A DNA stretch of 26,918 bases, taken from assembly GCA_016295005.1 (NCBI GenBank), contig JAEDMA010000007.1:1-26918 (forward strand), read 5' to 3'. Origin of the DNA: Christensenellaceae bacterium (lineage in GTDB: Bacteria; Bacillota; Clostridia; Christensenellales; Borkfalkiaceae). The notes beneath the pieces were generated by a model. It was not told the origin of the DNA. It searched no databases and worked only from the letters and a program-made list of their open reading frames with translations. Positions 1 through 7,726 of this stretch are shown in pieces (position 1 is the stretch's first letter; each line of letters starts with the position of its first letter). A program made the translations under genes and the position numbers.

Positions 1-2
1 TT

Positions 3-521
3 GTCGTAGTCGACTACATACAGTTAATGAGTACGGAAAAACGCGGAAAAGACGCCAACCGTCAGCAGGAAATAACGGAAATATCCAGAAATCTTAAAAT
101 CCTTGCCAAAGAACTTTGCGTACCGGTCATCGCGCTTTCGCAACTTAATCGTTCGACGGAAAAAGAAAAACGTCGTCCGCAACTTGCCGACCTTCGTGAA
201 TCGGGCGCGATAGAACAGGACGCCGATATAGTAATGTTTATTCACCGCCCCGATAAAGGCGCGGACGAAAAAGATCTCGAAAGTGGAAAAATACAGAAAA
301 ACGTTGCCGAAATCATCGTGGAAAAAAACAGAAGCGGTCCGCAAGGAATAATAAAACTGTACTTCGAAGGCGACAGAACCAAGTTCGTCAACCTTAACGA
401 AGGCGGCGAACCGGAAGGAATAACCGAGAACGCGGCGGAACAGAAAGCGCCCGTTTTAACGGAAGAAAACGTTCCTTTCCCCGAAGAACCGAAAGATGAC
501 GACGATGATATATTCGGCTAA
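3..521 (+). CDS. dnaB: Replicative DNA helicase DnaB, C-terminal part (5' end outside window)
   Basis: This is the C-terminal part of the hexameric replicative helicase that unwinds DNA at the fork. The reading frame is open from base 3, so the gene starts upstream. It begins with VVVDYIQLM, the Walker B strand of the RecA-like ATPase core. It continues with the ALSQLNR stretch and the LRESGAIEQDADIVMFIHRP segment typical of DnaB motif H4. About 50 residues after the conserved core form an acidic, low-complexity tail ending DDDDDIFG, of a kind often seen in Bacillota DnaB. The ATG at base 27 is internal and is not the real start. The next gene follows after 5 bases, so it probably shares the transcript. 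Identity is certain; only the missing N-terminal and Walker A regions cannot be inspected. Confidence 0.96.
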   Translation, partial: VVVDYIQLMSTEKRGKDANRQQEITEISRNLKILAKELCVPVIALSQLNRSTEKEKRRPQLADLRESGAIEQDADIVMFIHRPDKGADEKDLESGKIQKNVAEIIVEKNRSGPQGIIKLYFEGDRTKFVNLNEGGEPEGITENAAEQKAPVLTEENVPFPEEPKDDDDDIFG

Positions 522-526
522 TTAAA

Positions 527-1516
527 ATGGAAACCATAATAAAAAAAATTGACGACGAAAGCATCGCGGAAGCGAAAGAGATATTGTTAAACGGCGGACT
601 TATCGGTATGCCGACGGAAACCGTTTACGGTCTTGCAGCCGTCGGTACCGATTCCGAAGCGGTAAAGAAGATTTACGAAGTAAAAGGAAGACCGTCCGAT
701 AATCCGCTTATCGCTCACGTACATAAAAATTACGATATAAATAAACTCGTTTACGTTAGTCACGACTACGTTTATAAGTTAATGGAATCGTATATGCCGG
801 GGCCGTTAACCCTTGTGTTCGACAGTAAAGGGGTTATCTGCAAAGAAGCCGTTTGCGGCGGCGAAACTCTCGCAGTAAGAATGCCTTCGCATAAAGGGTG
901 TCAAAAACTCCTGGCGGCGGTGGATATGCCGATAGTCGCGCCGAGCGCGAACCTTTCGAAGCACACGAGTCCCGTGACCGCCATGCATGTTTATAACGAC
1001 TTAAACGGTAAAATTCCGCTTATCTTAGACGGCGGAAAATGCGCGGGCGGAATAGAAAGCACCGTGCTTGACGTAACGGGAAAAGTTCCGCGTATATTAA
1101 GGGCGGGTCTTATTACCAGGGAAATGGTGGAAAGGATAGTCGGCGCGTGCGAAATAGCCGAACATAAAGAAGGGGACAGAGTGCGTTCCCCCGGGGTGAA
1201 ATACCGCCATTACAGACCGCGTTGCGAAACGGCTTTGTTTGCCGAAAACGAGTTGGATAAAGCAAACCGACTGTACGACGAACAAATAGCCGCCGGCAAA
1301 AGACCTTATATTATGTGCGCCGATTATCTCGACGAGCATTTCAAGGGCAAAAACGTACTGAAACTCGGAAACACGGGTGAAGAAATCGCTTCTAACCTTT
1401 ACGATAAACTTTTGGAAGGAGAAACCGAAGCGGATATAATAATCGCCATCGCTATGCCGAGAGAAGACGGCGTCTATCTCGGAATAATGAACAGATTAAG
1501 AAAATCCTGCGGTTAA
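527..1516 (+). CDS. tsaC: L-threonylcarbamoyladenylate synthase (Sua5/YrdC type)
   Basis: This enzyme makes threonylcarbamoyl-AMP from threonine, bicarbonate and ATP, the first step of the universal t6A37 modification of ANN-decoding tRNAs. At 329 residues it is the long Sua5-type architecture. A YrdC domain (about residues 8-200) carries the PTETVYGLA motif, the KGRPSDNPL nucleotide-binding loop and a late APSAN segment. A Sua5 C-terminal domain (about 215-329) follows an RSPGVKYRHYRP linker. The start lies 5 bases after the dnaB stop and has no Shine-Dalgarno match, suggesting translational coupling. The order tsaC, ywlE, rpiB resembles the ywlC-ywlE-ywlF segment of Bacillus subtilis, which supports all three assignments. 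The symbol sua5 or ywlC would be equally valid. Confidence 0.95.
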   Translation: METIIKKIDDESIAEAKEILLNGGLIGMPTETVYGLAAVGTDSEAVKKIYEVKGRPSDNPLIAHVHKNYDINKLVYVSHDYVYKLMESYMPGPLTLVFDSKGVICKEAVCGGETLAVRMPSHKGCQKLLAAVDMPIVAPSANLSKHTSPVTAMHVYNDLNGKIPLILDGGKCAGGIESTVLDVTGKVPRILRAGLITREMVERIVGACEIAEHKEGDRVRSPGVKYRHYRPRCETALFAENELDKANRLYDEQIAAGKRPYIMCADYLDEHFKGKNVLKLGNTGEEIASNLYDKLLEGETEADIIIAIAMPREDGVYLGIMNRLRKSCG

Positions 1517-1523
1517 CGATAAA

Positions 1524-1958
1524 ATGAAAAGAATACTTTTCGTATGCACGGGGAACACCTGTCGCAGTCCTATGGCGGAAATAATACTAAAGTCCAAATT
1601 AAAGGAAGCGGGCGTTAAAAACGTCAGGGTTTCGAGCGCCGGACTTATGGCGGAAGAAGGGCATAAAATAAGCAAAAATTCCGCGGCGGCGTTAAAACTT
1701 ATGGGACTTAAAAGTTACTCTTTCAAAGCAAAGCCGCTGACGGAAGATATGATAGAAAAAAGCGATCTTATTATCTGTATGACGGAAAAGCATAAAGAAT
1801 GTTTAAAAGGGTTTAATCACGTCTGTTCGGCGAAAGAAATTATCGGAAGCGACGTATCCGACCCCTACGGGCAGGATATAAAAACGTATATAGAAACTTC
1901 TTCGCAGATAGAAAAACTGTGCGACACGATAACGGAAAGGATAGTAAAATTTTTATAA
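1524..1958 (+). CDS. ywlE: Low-molecular-weight phosphatase, probable protein-arginine phosphatase YwlE
   Basis: This is a 144-residue member of the low-molecular-weight phosphatase family. The catalytic P-loop CTGNTCRSP holds nucleophile Cys8 and Arg14, and the general acid is Asp113 in a DPYG motif. In known B. subtilis YwlE the threonine just before the second loop cysteine favours phospho-arginine over phospho-tyrosine; that Thr (residue 12) is present here. Eukaryotic-type tyrosine phosphatases usually carry an aliphatic residue there. The Tyr in DPYG, where B. subtilis YwlE has Phe, leaves some ambiguity with tyrosine phosphatases. McsB, McsA and ClpC lie 1.4-5 kb downstream on the same strand, so removal of phosphate from McsB-marked proteins is the most likely role (inference). 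The start is 7 bases after the tsaC stop and lacks a clear ribosome binding site. Confidence 0.87.
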   Translation: MKRILFVCTGNTCRSPMAEIILKSKLKEAGVKNVRVSSAGLMAEEGHKISKNSAAALKLMGLKSYSFKAKPLTEDMIEKSDLIICMTEKHKECLKGFNHVCSAKEIIGSDVSDPYGQDIKTYIETSSQIEKLCDTITERIVKFL

Positions 1959-1972
1959 TTTAAGGTGATAGA

Positions 1973-2425
1973 ATGAAGATTGCGATAGGTTGCGACCACG
2001 GCGGGGTTAATCTTAAAACCGCGCTTAAAAAGATTCTTGAAAAAGAAAACGTTGAATACGTCGATTTCGGCTGCTACAACACCGATTCCGTCGATTATAA
2101 CGATTACGCTCTGCCCGTTTGCGAAGCGGTCGTAAAAAAAGAAGCGGATTTCGGTATATTAATATGCGGAACGGGTATCGGTATGAGTATCGTCGCGAAT
2201 AAGATAAAAGGGATAAGATGCGGGCATTGTCACGACGTGTTCTCGGCTAAAATGACGAGAGAACATAACGACGCTAACGTGCTTGCTTTCGGCGAAAGGG
2301 TAATCGGCGCGGGACTTATGGAAGAGATAGTCAAAGCGTTTATCTACACACCCTTTTCGGGCGAAGAAAAACATATAAGAAGAATAAATAAAATAAAAAC
2401 GCTTGAAGAAAATAATTTCAGATAA
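1973..2425 (+). CDS. rpiB: Ribose-5-phosphate isomerase B
   Basis: This enzyme interconverts ribose 5-phosphate and ribulose 5-phosphate in the non-oxidative pentose phosphate pathway. The 150-residue length fits the RpiB/LacAB fold. Visible signatures are the N-terminal IGCDHGG (Asp8-His9), the CGTGIGMSIVANKIKGIRC core with the catalytic-base Cys65 and phosphate loop, and TREHNDANVLAFGER. The start has a good ribosome binding site (AAGGTGATAG, about 6 bases upstream). It sits directly after ywlE, as ywlF does in Bacillus. A D-allose or galactose 6-phosphate isomerase of the same family cannot be excluded from sequence alone, but neither has gene context here. Confidence 0.94.
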   Translation: MKIAIGCDHGGVNLKTALKKILEKENVEYVDFGCYNTDSVDYNDYALPVCEAVVKKEADFGILICGTGIGMSIVANKIKGIRCGHCHDVFSAKMTREHNDANVLAFGERVIGAGLMEEIVKAFIYTPFSGEEKHIRRINKIKTLEENNFR

Positions 2426-2447
2426 TTTTCTTTTTGAGGGGAAAAAT

Positions 2448-3323
2448 ATGAAAAAAATAACCAAAGCGGTAATACCCGCGGCAGGACTCGGAACGAGATT
2501 TCTGCCCATAACCAAGGCTATTCCGAAACCTATGCTTTCGGTAATAGATAAGCCGACCATTCAGTACATAGCCGAAGAAATTTCCGAAGCGGGAATAGAC
2601 GATATAATAATCGTTATAGCCCCGGGGTCGGATATTATAAAAAGGCATTTCGGGGCGGCTCCGGAACTTGAAAAAAGACTTCTCGAAGACGGAAAAACCG
2701 AACTTTATAACATAGAAAGACAAACGCAAAAATATAATATAACTTTTGTGGAACAAAATATACCGAACGGGCTTGCGGGCGCCGTTATGTGCGCAAGACC
2801 TTTCGTTAAAGACGAACCTTTCGCCCTTCTTCTCGGCGACGAACTGCTTATAAAAAAAGACGGCGAAAAATCCTGTATAAAAAATCTTATAGATATTTAC
2901 GAAAAGACGGGTAAAAGCGCAATCGCGGCAATGGAAGTGTTCGGCGACGACGTAAGTAAATACGGCAATATGGGTGTCGGCGAAGATTTCGGCGAATACT
3001 TTTCGGTAAACGGAATAGTTGAAAAACCGCAGCTTTTTGAAGCGCTTTCAAATTACGCCATAGTAGGCAGATACGCTATGGACGGCAAGGTTTTCGGAAT
3101 GCTTGAAAATCTCACCGTAAAAAATAACGAAATATACTTTACCGACGCGCTCGAAGTGCTTGCGGAAAACGGCGAACTTTTAGGTTACGGATTCAGCGAC
3201 GACCGCTACGACGTAGGCGATAAATTCGGATACGTTAAAGCCAACGTCGAACTGGCTCTTAAAAACGACGCTTTAAAAGAACAAACGAAAGAACTTATAA
3301 AATCACTTGCGGAAAAATTATAA
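2448..3323 (+). CDS. galU: UTP--glucose-1-phosphate uridylyltransferase
   Basis: This enzyme makes UDP-glucose from UTP and glucose 1-phosphate for glycan, glycolipid or capsule synthesis. I chose the ATG at 2448 (291 residues) rather than an in-frame ATG at 2403, because a strong GAGGGG ribosome binding site lies 6 bases upstream and the family N-terminus (KAVIPAAGLGTRFLP) begins right after it. The nucleotide-binding GLGTRFLP loop covers residues 13-20, followed by the PKPML segment. NGIVEKP (substrate pocket) and DVGDKFGYVKANVELAL near the C-terminus are typical of GalU. The usual acidic LPDD segment reads LLGDELL. Its first gene product neighbour downstream is the McsA-like protein, 3 bases away. 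A close alternative is a related sugar nucleotidyltransferase, but the overall signature fits GalU best. Confidence 0.93.
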   Translation: MKKITKAVIPAAGLGTRFLPITKAIPKPMLSVIDKPTIQYIAEEISEAGIDDIIIVIAPGSDIIKRHFGAAPELEKRLLEDGKTELYNIERQTQKYNITFVEQNIPNGLAGAVMCARPFVKDEPFALLLGDELLIKKDGEKSCIKNLIDIYEKTGKSAIAAMEVFGDDVSKYGNMGVGEDFGEYFSVNGIVEKPQLFEALSNYAIVGRYAMDGKVFGMLENLTVKNNEIYFTDALEVLAENGELLGYGFSDDRYDVGDKFGYVKANVELALKNDALKEQTKELIKSLAEKL

Positions 3324-3326
3324 TTT

Positions 3327-3644
3327 ATGAACGAAAAAATTTGTCCCGTTTGCGGAGCAAAACTGTCCGTTTATTATAAAACGGGATATCTCGGTTGTCC
3401 CGACTGTTATTCGTATTTCAAAAAAGACATAGAATCTTCTATAAAGAGTATACAGGGGTCGACCGTACATATGGGCAAAACGCCGCCGCTTTCCGAAGAA
3501 GACGGCGCTCTTTTAGATAACTACGATAATTTGCTCGAAAGAAAAAGGAAAGCGAAACTTTCGGGGAATATCGCGGAACTGTCTTTTATAGAAAGGGAAC
3601 TTTCCTGCGTTGCCGAAGAACTTAAAAGGAGAAGGTTGTTATGA
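3327..3644 (+). CDS. mcsA: McsA-like protein, short form with one zinc-finger-like module and a UVR motif
   Basis: In Bacillus, McsA activates the arginine kinase McsB and binds metal through CxxC pairs. This protein has 105 residues against about 185 in B. subtilis. It carries one four-cysteine module (Cys6, Cys9, Cys24, Cys27), then a GSTVHMGKTPP stretch and a C-terminal UvrB/UvrC-like helical motif (about residues 64-100). Compared with McsA as I recall it, this matches only the second half, so the first CxxC pair module and the linker are absent. The next gene, mcsB, overlaps it by 4 bases, which supports the assignment strongly. The start is 3 bases after the galU stop with no good ribosome binding site; no in-frame upstream start would add the missing module, because the region is galU coding sequence. 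Confidence 0.88.
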   Translation: MNEKICPVCGAKLSVYYKTGYLGCPDCYSYFKKDIESSIKSIQGSTVHMGKTPPLSEEDGALLDNYDNLLERKRKAKLSGNIAELSFIERELSCVAEELKRRRLL

Positions 3645-4654
3645 GAACGCCCGAAACGGAAGTTTTGACAGGTAACATCATAATGACGAGAATTCGCCTT
3701 GCGAGAAACGTTTACGGCGCGCCCTTTTCTCTCACCGATATGGATTTATCGGAAGAAATCATCAAAAACGTCAGTCGTTCTCTCGTGAATTTCGGTTCTT
3801 TCGATTTATACCGCATGGCGGAACTTTCCGAAGAACGCGCGGAGAGTATGAAAGAGAAGCATTTAATCAGTTCGAGACTGATGAAAAACCCCGCCGGCGC
3901 CGCGCTTATCGACGAAAACGAAGGCGTTTCGGTTATGATAGGCGAAGAAGACGTTTTACGTGAACAGTGCTTCAAAAAAGGGCTTTGCCTTTACGAAGTT
4001 TACGATAAACTCGACCGTATCGACGACGAAATATGTAAAAATACCGATATCGCTTTCGATAAAGATTTAGGCTTTTTAACGGCGTGTACGACTAATCTCG
4101 GCACGGGATTAAGGGCGTCGGTCATGATGTTTTTGCCCGCTCTTACCGAAAGCGGAAAGATGAACGATCTCGTTGCCGAAATGGACAGATTAGGTCTTAC
4201 CGTAAGGGGTCTTTACGGCGAAGGGAGCGACGGGGAAGGTTACGTTTACCAGATAAGCAACGAAGTTACTTTAGGCGTTACCGAACGCGACATTTTAGAC
4301 AGCGTAAATAACGCCGTTTTGCGTATATGCGAAGCGGAACGAGCGGTGGAAGATAAACTGTACGGCGGAAAGAAGCAACTTAACGTTATGGATAAGGCTA
4401 AAAAAGCGTACGGAATTCTTACCAACGCCGTGCTTTTAGATTATAACGAATTTTTAAAATACACCGCGCAGGTTAAAATCGGCGCGATTTTGGGTCTTTT
4501 ACCCATAAACGACATAGACAAAATAGACGACCTAATAATCAAGGTAAGACCGTATAATTTATGTATGGAATACGGAAGAAAACTGACCGAAACGGACGAA
4601 AAACTTTATCGCGCGGAAATGGTCGGCAAAGAACTGACTTTACTTAAGGAGTAG
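3641..4654 (+). CDS. mcsB: Protein-arginine kinase McsB
   Basis: McsB phosphorylates arginine side chains and so marks proteins for ClpC-ClpP degradation. The 337-residue protein shows the phosphagen-kinase fold: TRIRLARN near residues 16-23, the EED...LR..QC segment (residues 102-110) with the probable catalytic glutamate, and TACTTNLGTGLRAS with catalytic Cys149. RGLYGEGSDGEG and YQISNEVTLG follow at about 189-212. The C-terminal end reads DEKLYRA (319-325), where the known phospho-arginine-binding motif of this domain is RDxxRA, so two key residues seem replaced by Glu-Lys. The start overlaps mcsA by 4 bases (ATGA) and has an AAGGAGAAGG ribosome binding site. clpC begins 3 bases after the stop, giving a tight mcsA-mcsB-clpC operon. 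A small-molecule guanidino kinase is unlikely given this context. Confidence 0.94.
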   Translation: MRTPETEVLTGNIIMTRIRLARNVYGAPFSLTDMDLSEEIIKNVSRSLVNFGSFDLYRMAELSEERAESMKEKHLISSRLMKNPAGAALIDENEGVSVMIGEEDVLREQCFKKGLCLYEVYDKLDRIDDEICKNTDIAFDKDLGFLTACTTNLGTGLRASVMMFLPALTESGKMNDLVAEMDRLGLTVRGLYGEGSDGEGYVYQISNEVTLGVTERDILDSVNNAVLRICEAERAVEDKLYGGKKQLNVMDKAKKAYGILTNAVLLDYNEFLKYTAQVKIGAILGLLPINDIDKIDDLIIKVRPYNLCMEYGRKLTETDEKLYRAEMVGKELTLLKE

Positions 4655-4657
4655 GGA

Positions 4658-7126
4658 ATGTACTACGAAACTTTTTCCAACAGCGTCAATCAGGTTCTGG
4701 ATATAGCGACTTCTCTCGCGGATAACTACGGATGCGGATATATAGGCAGCGAACACGTTTTGTTCGGGCTTATGAATACCGAGGACGGCAGATCCGCGCC
4801 GATTTTGCGCGAATACGGGGCGGATAACGAGAGATTTATGGTTTATTTTAAAAAGAGCATAGACCCCACCGTTATCCTGCCGGGCAGAAGATTTACGCCC
4901 ACCACCAAACGAATTTTAGAAGATTCCATAGACGTATCTTTAAAAGCCCGTTCGGGATTCGTCGGCACAGAACATTTGCTTTTGGCTCTGTTAAATAAAG
5001 CGGAAAGTCTCGGAACGGTAATACTTCGTTCCATGGGTGTAAACGTAGACAAATTAAAAGACGATTTGTCGGGGGCGTTGTTCGGCGGCGTAGACGAAAA
5101 AGGTTACGACGACGGCGACTACGAAGAATCGGATTACGAAGATATAAAAAGCGGAAAACGGCAGGACGCCGGAGAAGAAGATCTCGGCGAACTCGGCAAA
5201 TTCGGCGTAAATCTCAATAAACTGGCGAAAGAAGGAAAACTTGACCCCGTTATAGGCAGAAAAAAAGAAATCGACAGGGTTATTCAGATACTGTCGAGAA
5301 GAACAAAGAACAATCCTGTTTTAATCGGCGAACCGGGCGTAGGGAAAAGCGCTGTCGTGGAAGGTCTTGCTCAGGCGATAGTGAAAGGCGCGGTACCCGA
5401 ACTTTTAAGCGATAAAATAGTGTTTTCGTTGGATATTGCGGGAATGATAGCCGGCGCGAGATACCGCGGCGACTTCGAAGAAAGGCTTAAAAAAGCCATT
5501 GAATTCGTAAAATCCGACGGTAATATTATACTGTTTATTGACGAAATTCATAATATCGTCGGCGCGGGCAGTACCGGTGAAGGCAATATGGACGCGGCGA
5601 ACATCTTAAAACCGATGCTTTCCCGCGGGGAATTGCAGACGGTGGGAGCGACCACAATCGACGAATACAGGAAGTATATCGAAAAAGACGCGGCTTTGGA
5701 AAGAAGATTCCAACCCGTTATAGTCGAAGCCCCGAGTACCGACGAAACGGTAGAAATATTAAAAGGGTTAAGAGATAAGTACGAATCGCACCACGGAGTG
5801 AGTATTCCCGACGACGCGGTGGTTGCCGCGGTTACTCTTTCCGACAGATATATAACGGATAGATTCCTGCCCGATAAAGCGATAGACTTAATCGACGAAG
5901 CGGCTTCGCGCGTTCGTCTTGACAGTTACAATTCGCCTTTCGAAGCGAAGAGCAAAGAAGCGGAACTTTCCAGACTTAACGCGGAAAAGAACGAAGCCAA
6001 ACGCAGAGACGATCTCGAAAGAGCCATTAAATTAAACAAAGAAATAGAAAGGGTAAATTCCGAACTTGAAGAAATCCGCGCGGAAGCGGGCAAACATACG
6101 GGAGGCAGAGAAAAATTAAAAGTTACCCCCGAAGATATAGCGAAAATCGTCAGCAACTGGACGGGTGTTCCGGTGGCGAAACTTACCCAGACGGAAGCGC
6201 AGAAACTTCTCGATTTAGAAGCGGTGCTGCACGAAAGGGTAATCGGTCAGGATTTGGCGGTAAAGGCCGTTTCCAACGCGATAAGGCGCGGAAGAGCGGG
6301 ACTTAAAGACCCGAACAGACCCGTCGGCTCGTTCATATTCGTAGGTCCTACCGGCGTAGGTAAAACGGAACTATCGAAAGCGCTTGCCGAAACCGTGTTC
6401 GGCGACGAAAACGCCCTTATCCGTGTAGACATGAGCGAATATATGGAAAAACATTCGGTGGCGAAACTCGTCGGAGCGCCTCCCGGATACGTGGGATTTG
6501 ACGAAGCGGGTCAACTTACCGAAAAGGTGAGAAGGAAACCTTATTCCGTGGTATTGTTCGACGAAATAGAAAAAGCGCACCCGGACGTGTTTAATCTCAT
6601 GTTGCAGATTTTAGACGACGGCAGACTTACCGACAGCAAAGGAAGAACGGTAAGTTTTAAGAACGCCATAATAATTATGACGTCGAACGTCGGCGCGTCG
6701 GAAATTCAACGAACGAAAGCGCTGGGCTTTTCCGGCAGTCCCGACAGATACGACGATATGTGCGACAGGTATATGGAAGCGCTGAAAGAAAAGTTCCGCC
6801 CGGAATTTTTAAACCGTATCGACGATATAATAGTGTTCAGAAATTTAAGCAAAGAAGAAACGGCTAAGATTGCGGGACTGCTTTTAGGAAGTTTAAGAAA
6901 ACGCCTTGCGGTTATGGGGGTAAAACTTTACGTTACCGACCTTGCCATGGACCTTATAATCGAAAAAGGTTACGACGTTCAGTACGGCGCGAGACCTCTT
7001 AAAAGAGTTATTCAAAGAAATATAGAAGACAGATTGTCCGAAGAAATTTTAAAAGGTAATCTCGTTGAAAATTCTTCGATAACGGTTGATGAAATAGACG
7101 GGGAATTTTCTTTCAGAAAGTCATAA
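4658..7126 (+). CDS. clpC: AAA+ unfoldase ClpC (class III-type stress ATPase)
   Basis: ClpC unfolds substrates, including arginine-phosphorylated ones, and feeds them to ClpP. The 822-residue protein has the full layout: a double-repeat N-domain (about 1-140), an acidic linker (141-175), D1 with Walker A GEPGVGKS (223-230) and Walker B FIDEIH (292-297), a coiled UVR-type middle domain (about 428-480), and D2 with GPTGVGKT (562-569) and FDEIEKAH (633-640). An LGF loop at 688-690 is the expected ClpP docking site. The N-domain repeats GSEH and GTEH keep Glu32 and Glu105, equivalent to the phospho-arginine-binding glutamates known in B. subtilis ClpC. The ribosome binding site AAGGAG overlaps the mcsB stop. 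ClpC rather than ClpA, ClpB or ClpE is favoured by the single short middle domain and the mcsAB context. Confidence 0.97.
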   Translation: MYYETFSNSVNQVLDIATSLADNYGCGYIGSEHVLFGLMNTEDGRSAPILREYGADNERFMVYFKKSIDPTVILPGRRFTPTTKRILEDSIDVSLKARSGFVGTEHLLLALLNKAESLGTVILRSMGVNVDKLKDDLSGALFGGVDEKGYDDGDYEESDYEDIKSGKRQDAGEEDLGELGKFGVNLNKLAKEGKLDPVIGRKKEIDRVIQILSRRTKNNPVLIGEPGVGKSAVVEGLAQAIVKGAVPELLSDKIVFSLDIAGMIAGARYRGDFEERLKKAIEFVKSDGNIILFIDEIHNIVGAGSTGEGNMDAANILKPMLSRGELQTVGATTIDEYRKYIEKDAALERRFQPVIVEAPSTDETVEILKGLRDKYESHHGVSIPDDAVVAAVTLSDRYITDRFLPDKAIDLIDEAASRVRLDSYNSPFEAKSKEAELSRLNAEKNEAKRRDDLERAIKLNKEIERVNSELEEIRAEAGKHTGGREKLKVTPEDIAKIVSNWTGVPVAKLTQTEAQKLLDLEAVLHERVIGQDLAVKAVSNAIRRGRAGLKDPNRPVGSFIFVGPTGVGKTELSKALAETVFGDENALIRVDMSEYMEKHSVAKLVGAPPGYVGFDEAGQLTEKVRRKPYSVVLFDEIEKAHPDVFNLMLQILDDGRLTDSKGRTVSFKNAIIIMTSNVGASEIQRTKALGFSGSPDRYDDMCDRYMEALKEKFRPEFLNRIDDIIVFRNLSKEETAKIAGLLLGSLRKRLAVMGVKLYVTDLAMDLIIEKGYDVQYGARPLKRVIQRNIEDRLSEEILKGNLVENSSITVDEIDGEFSFRKS

Positions 7127-7153
7127 ATCCGTAACCCAAAAAAAGGATTTTTT
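7125..7153 (+). terminator. Weak terminator-like hairpin between clpC and hpf
   Basis: The 6-bp stem AAATCC/GGATTT has a 14-base loop and runs into a short T tract (bases 7148-7153). It begins on the clpC stop codon. The stem is AT-rich and the loop is long, so it may only attenuate read-through into hpf. Confidence 0.35.
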
Positions 7154-7191
7154 CTTTAAGAAAGCGTAATAATATGTAGGGAGGGGAAATT

Positions 7192-7725
7192 ATGAAAATA
7201 AATTTAGTATGCAAAAATTGCGCGGCTAACGACAAGTTGAAGGAAATTACCTCTCAAAAGGTAACTAAACTCGACAAGTACTTCGGTAAAGAAGAAGGAG
7301 AAGCGAAAATCACTCTTAAAAAAGAAGGTAATTCATTCGTAACCGAAATAATGCTGGAATACGGCGGGAAATTCGTACGGGCGACGGCGTCCGGCGACAA
7401 CTTTTACGACAATCTCGACGTGGTTCTGCCTAAAATAGAAGGGCAGATAAGAAAACACCGTACGAGATTCGATAAGAGCCATAAAGTATCCGCTTACGGC
7501 GAAACTTCTTTATTCGATACCGATGGCAGATGGGAAAGAAAAGGCGGCGAAATCGTAAAAGAAAAGGGATTTAAGCTTACCCCGATGACGGTGAACGAAG
7601 CGATAGAAGAAATGGAACTTTTAGACCACTCTTTTTATTTGTTTTCAGACCTTAAAACGGGTAACGTAAAATTATTATACAGAAGAAACGACGGAGATTT
7701 AGGTTTAATAGAACCGATTTATTAA
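7192..7725 (+). CDS. hpf: Ribosome hibernation promoting factor, long form
   Basis: Long HPF binds the decoding centre of idle ribosomes and dimerises them into inactive 100S particles. The 177-residue length and two-part architecture fit the long form of Gram-positive bacteria. An N-terminal S30AE/YfiA domain (about 1-100) has the beta-alpha-beta pattern and an IEGQIRKHRTRF end. The C-terminal dimerisation domain (about 120-177) contains LTPMTVNEAIEEMELLDHSFYLF and the terminal YRRNDGDLGLIEP. The ribosome binding site AGGGAGGGG, 5 bases upstream, is the strongest in the window, suggesting high translation. It lies 65 bases after clpC with a weak hairpin between, so it may be partly co-expressed with the proteolysis operon, a sensible pairing under stress. 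The next gene starts 1 base after its stop. Confidence 0.96.
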   Translation: MKINLVCKNCAANDKLKEITSQKVTKLDKYFGKEEGEAKITLKKEGNSFVTEIMLEYGGKFVRATASGDNFYDNLDVVLPKIEGQIRKHRTRFDKSHKVSAYGETSLFDTDGRWERKGGEIVKEKGFKLTPMTVNEAIEEMELLDHSFYLFSDLKTGNVKLLYRRNDGDLGLIEPIY

Positions 7726-7726
7726 A

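Noticed and set aside
24..344. Minus-strand frame opposite dnaB
   Set aside because: It is opposite conserved DnaB coding sequence and has Phe/Arg-rich composition typical of reverse-strand shadows.
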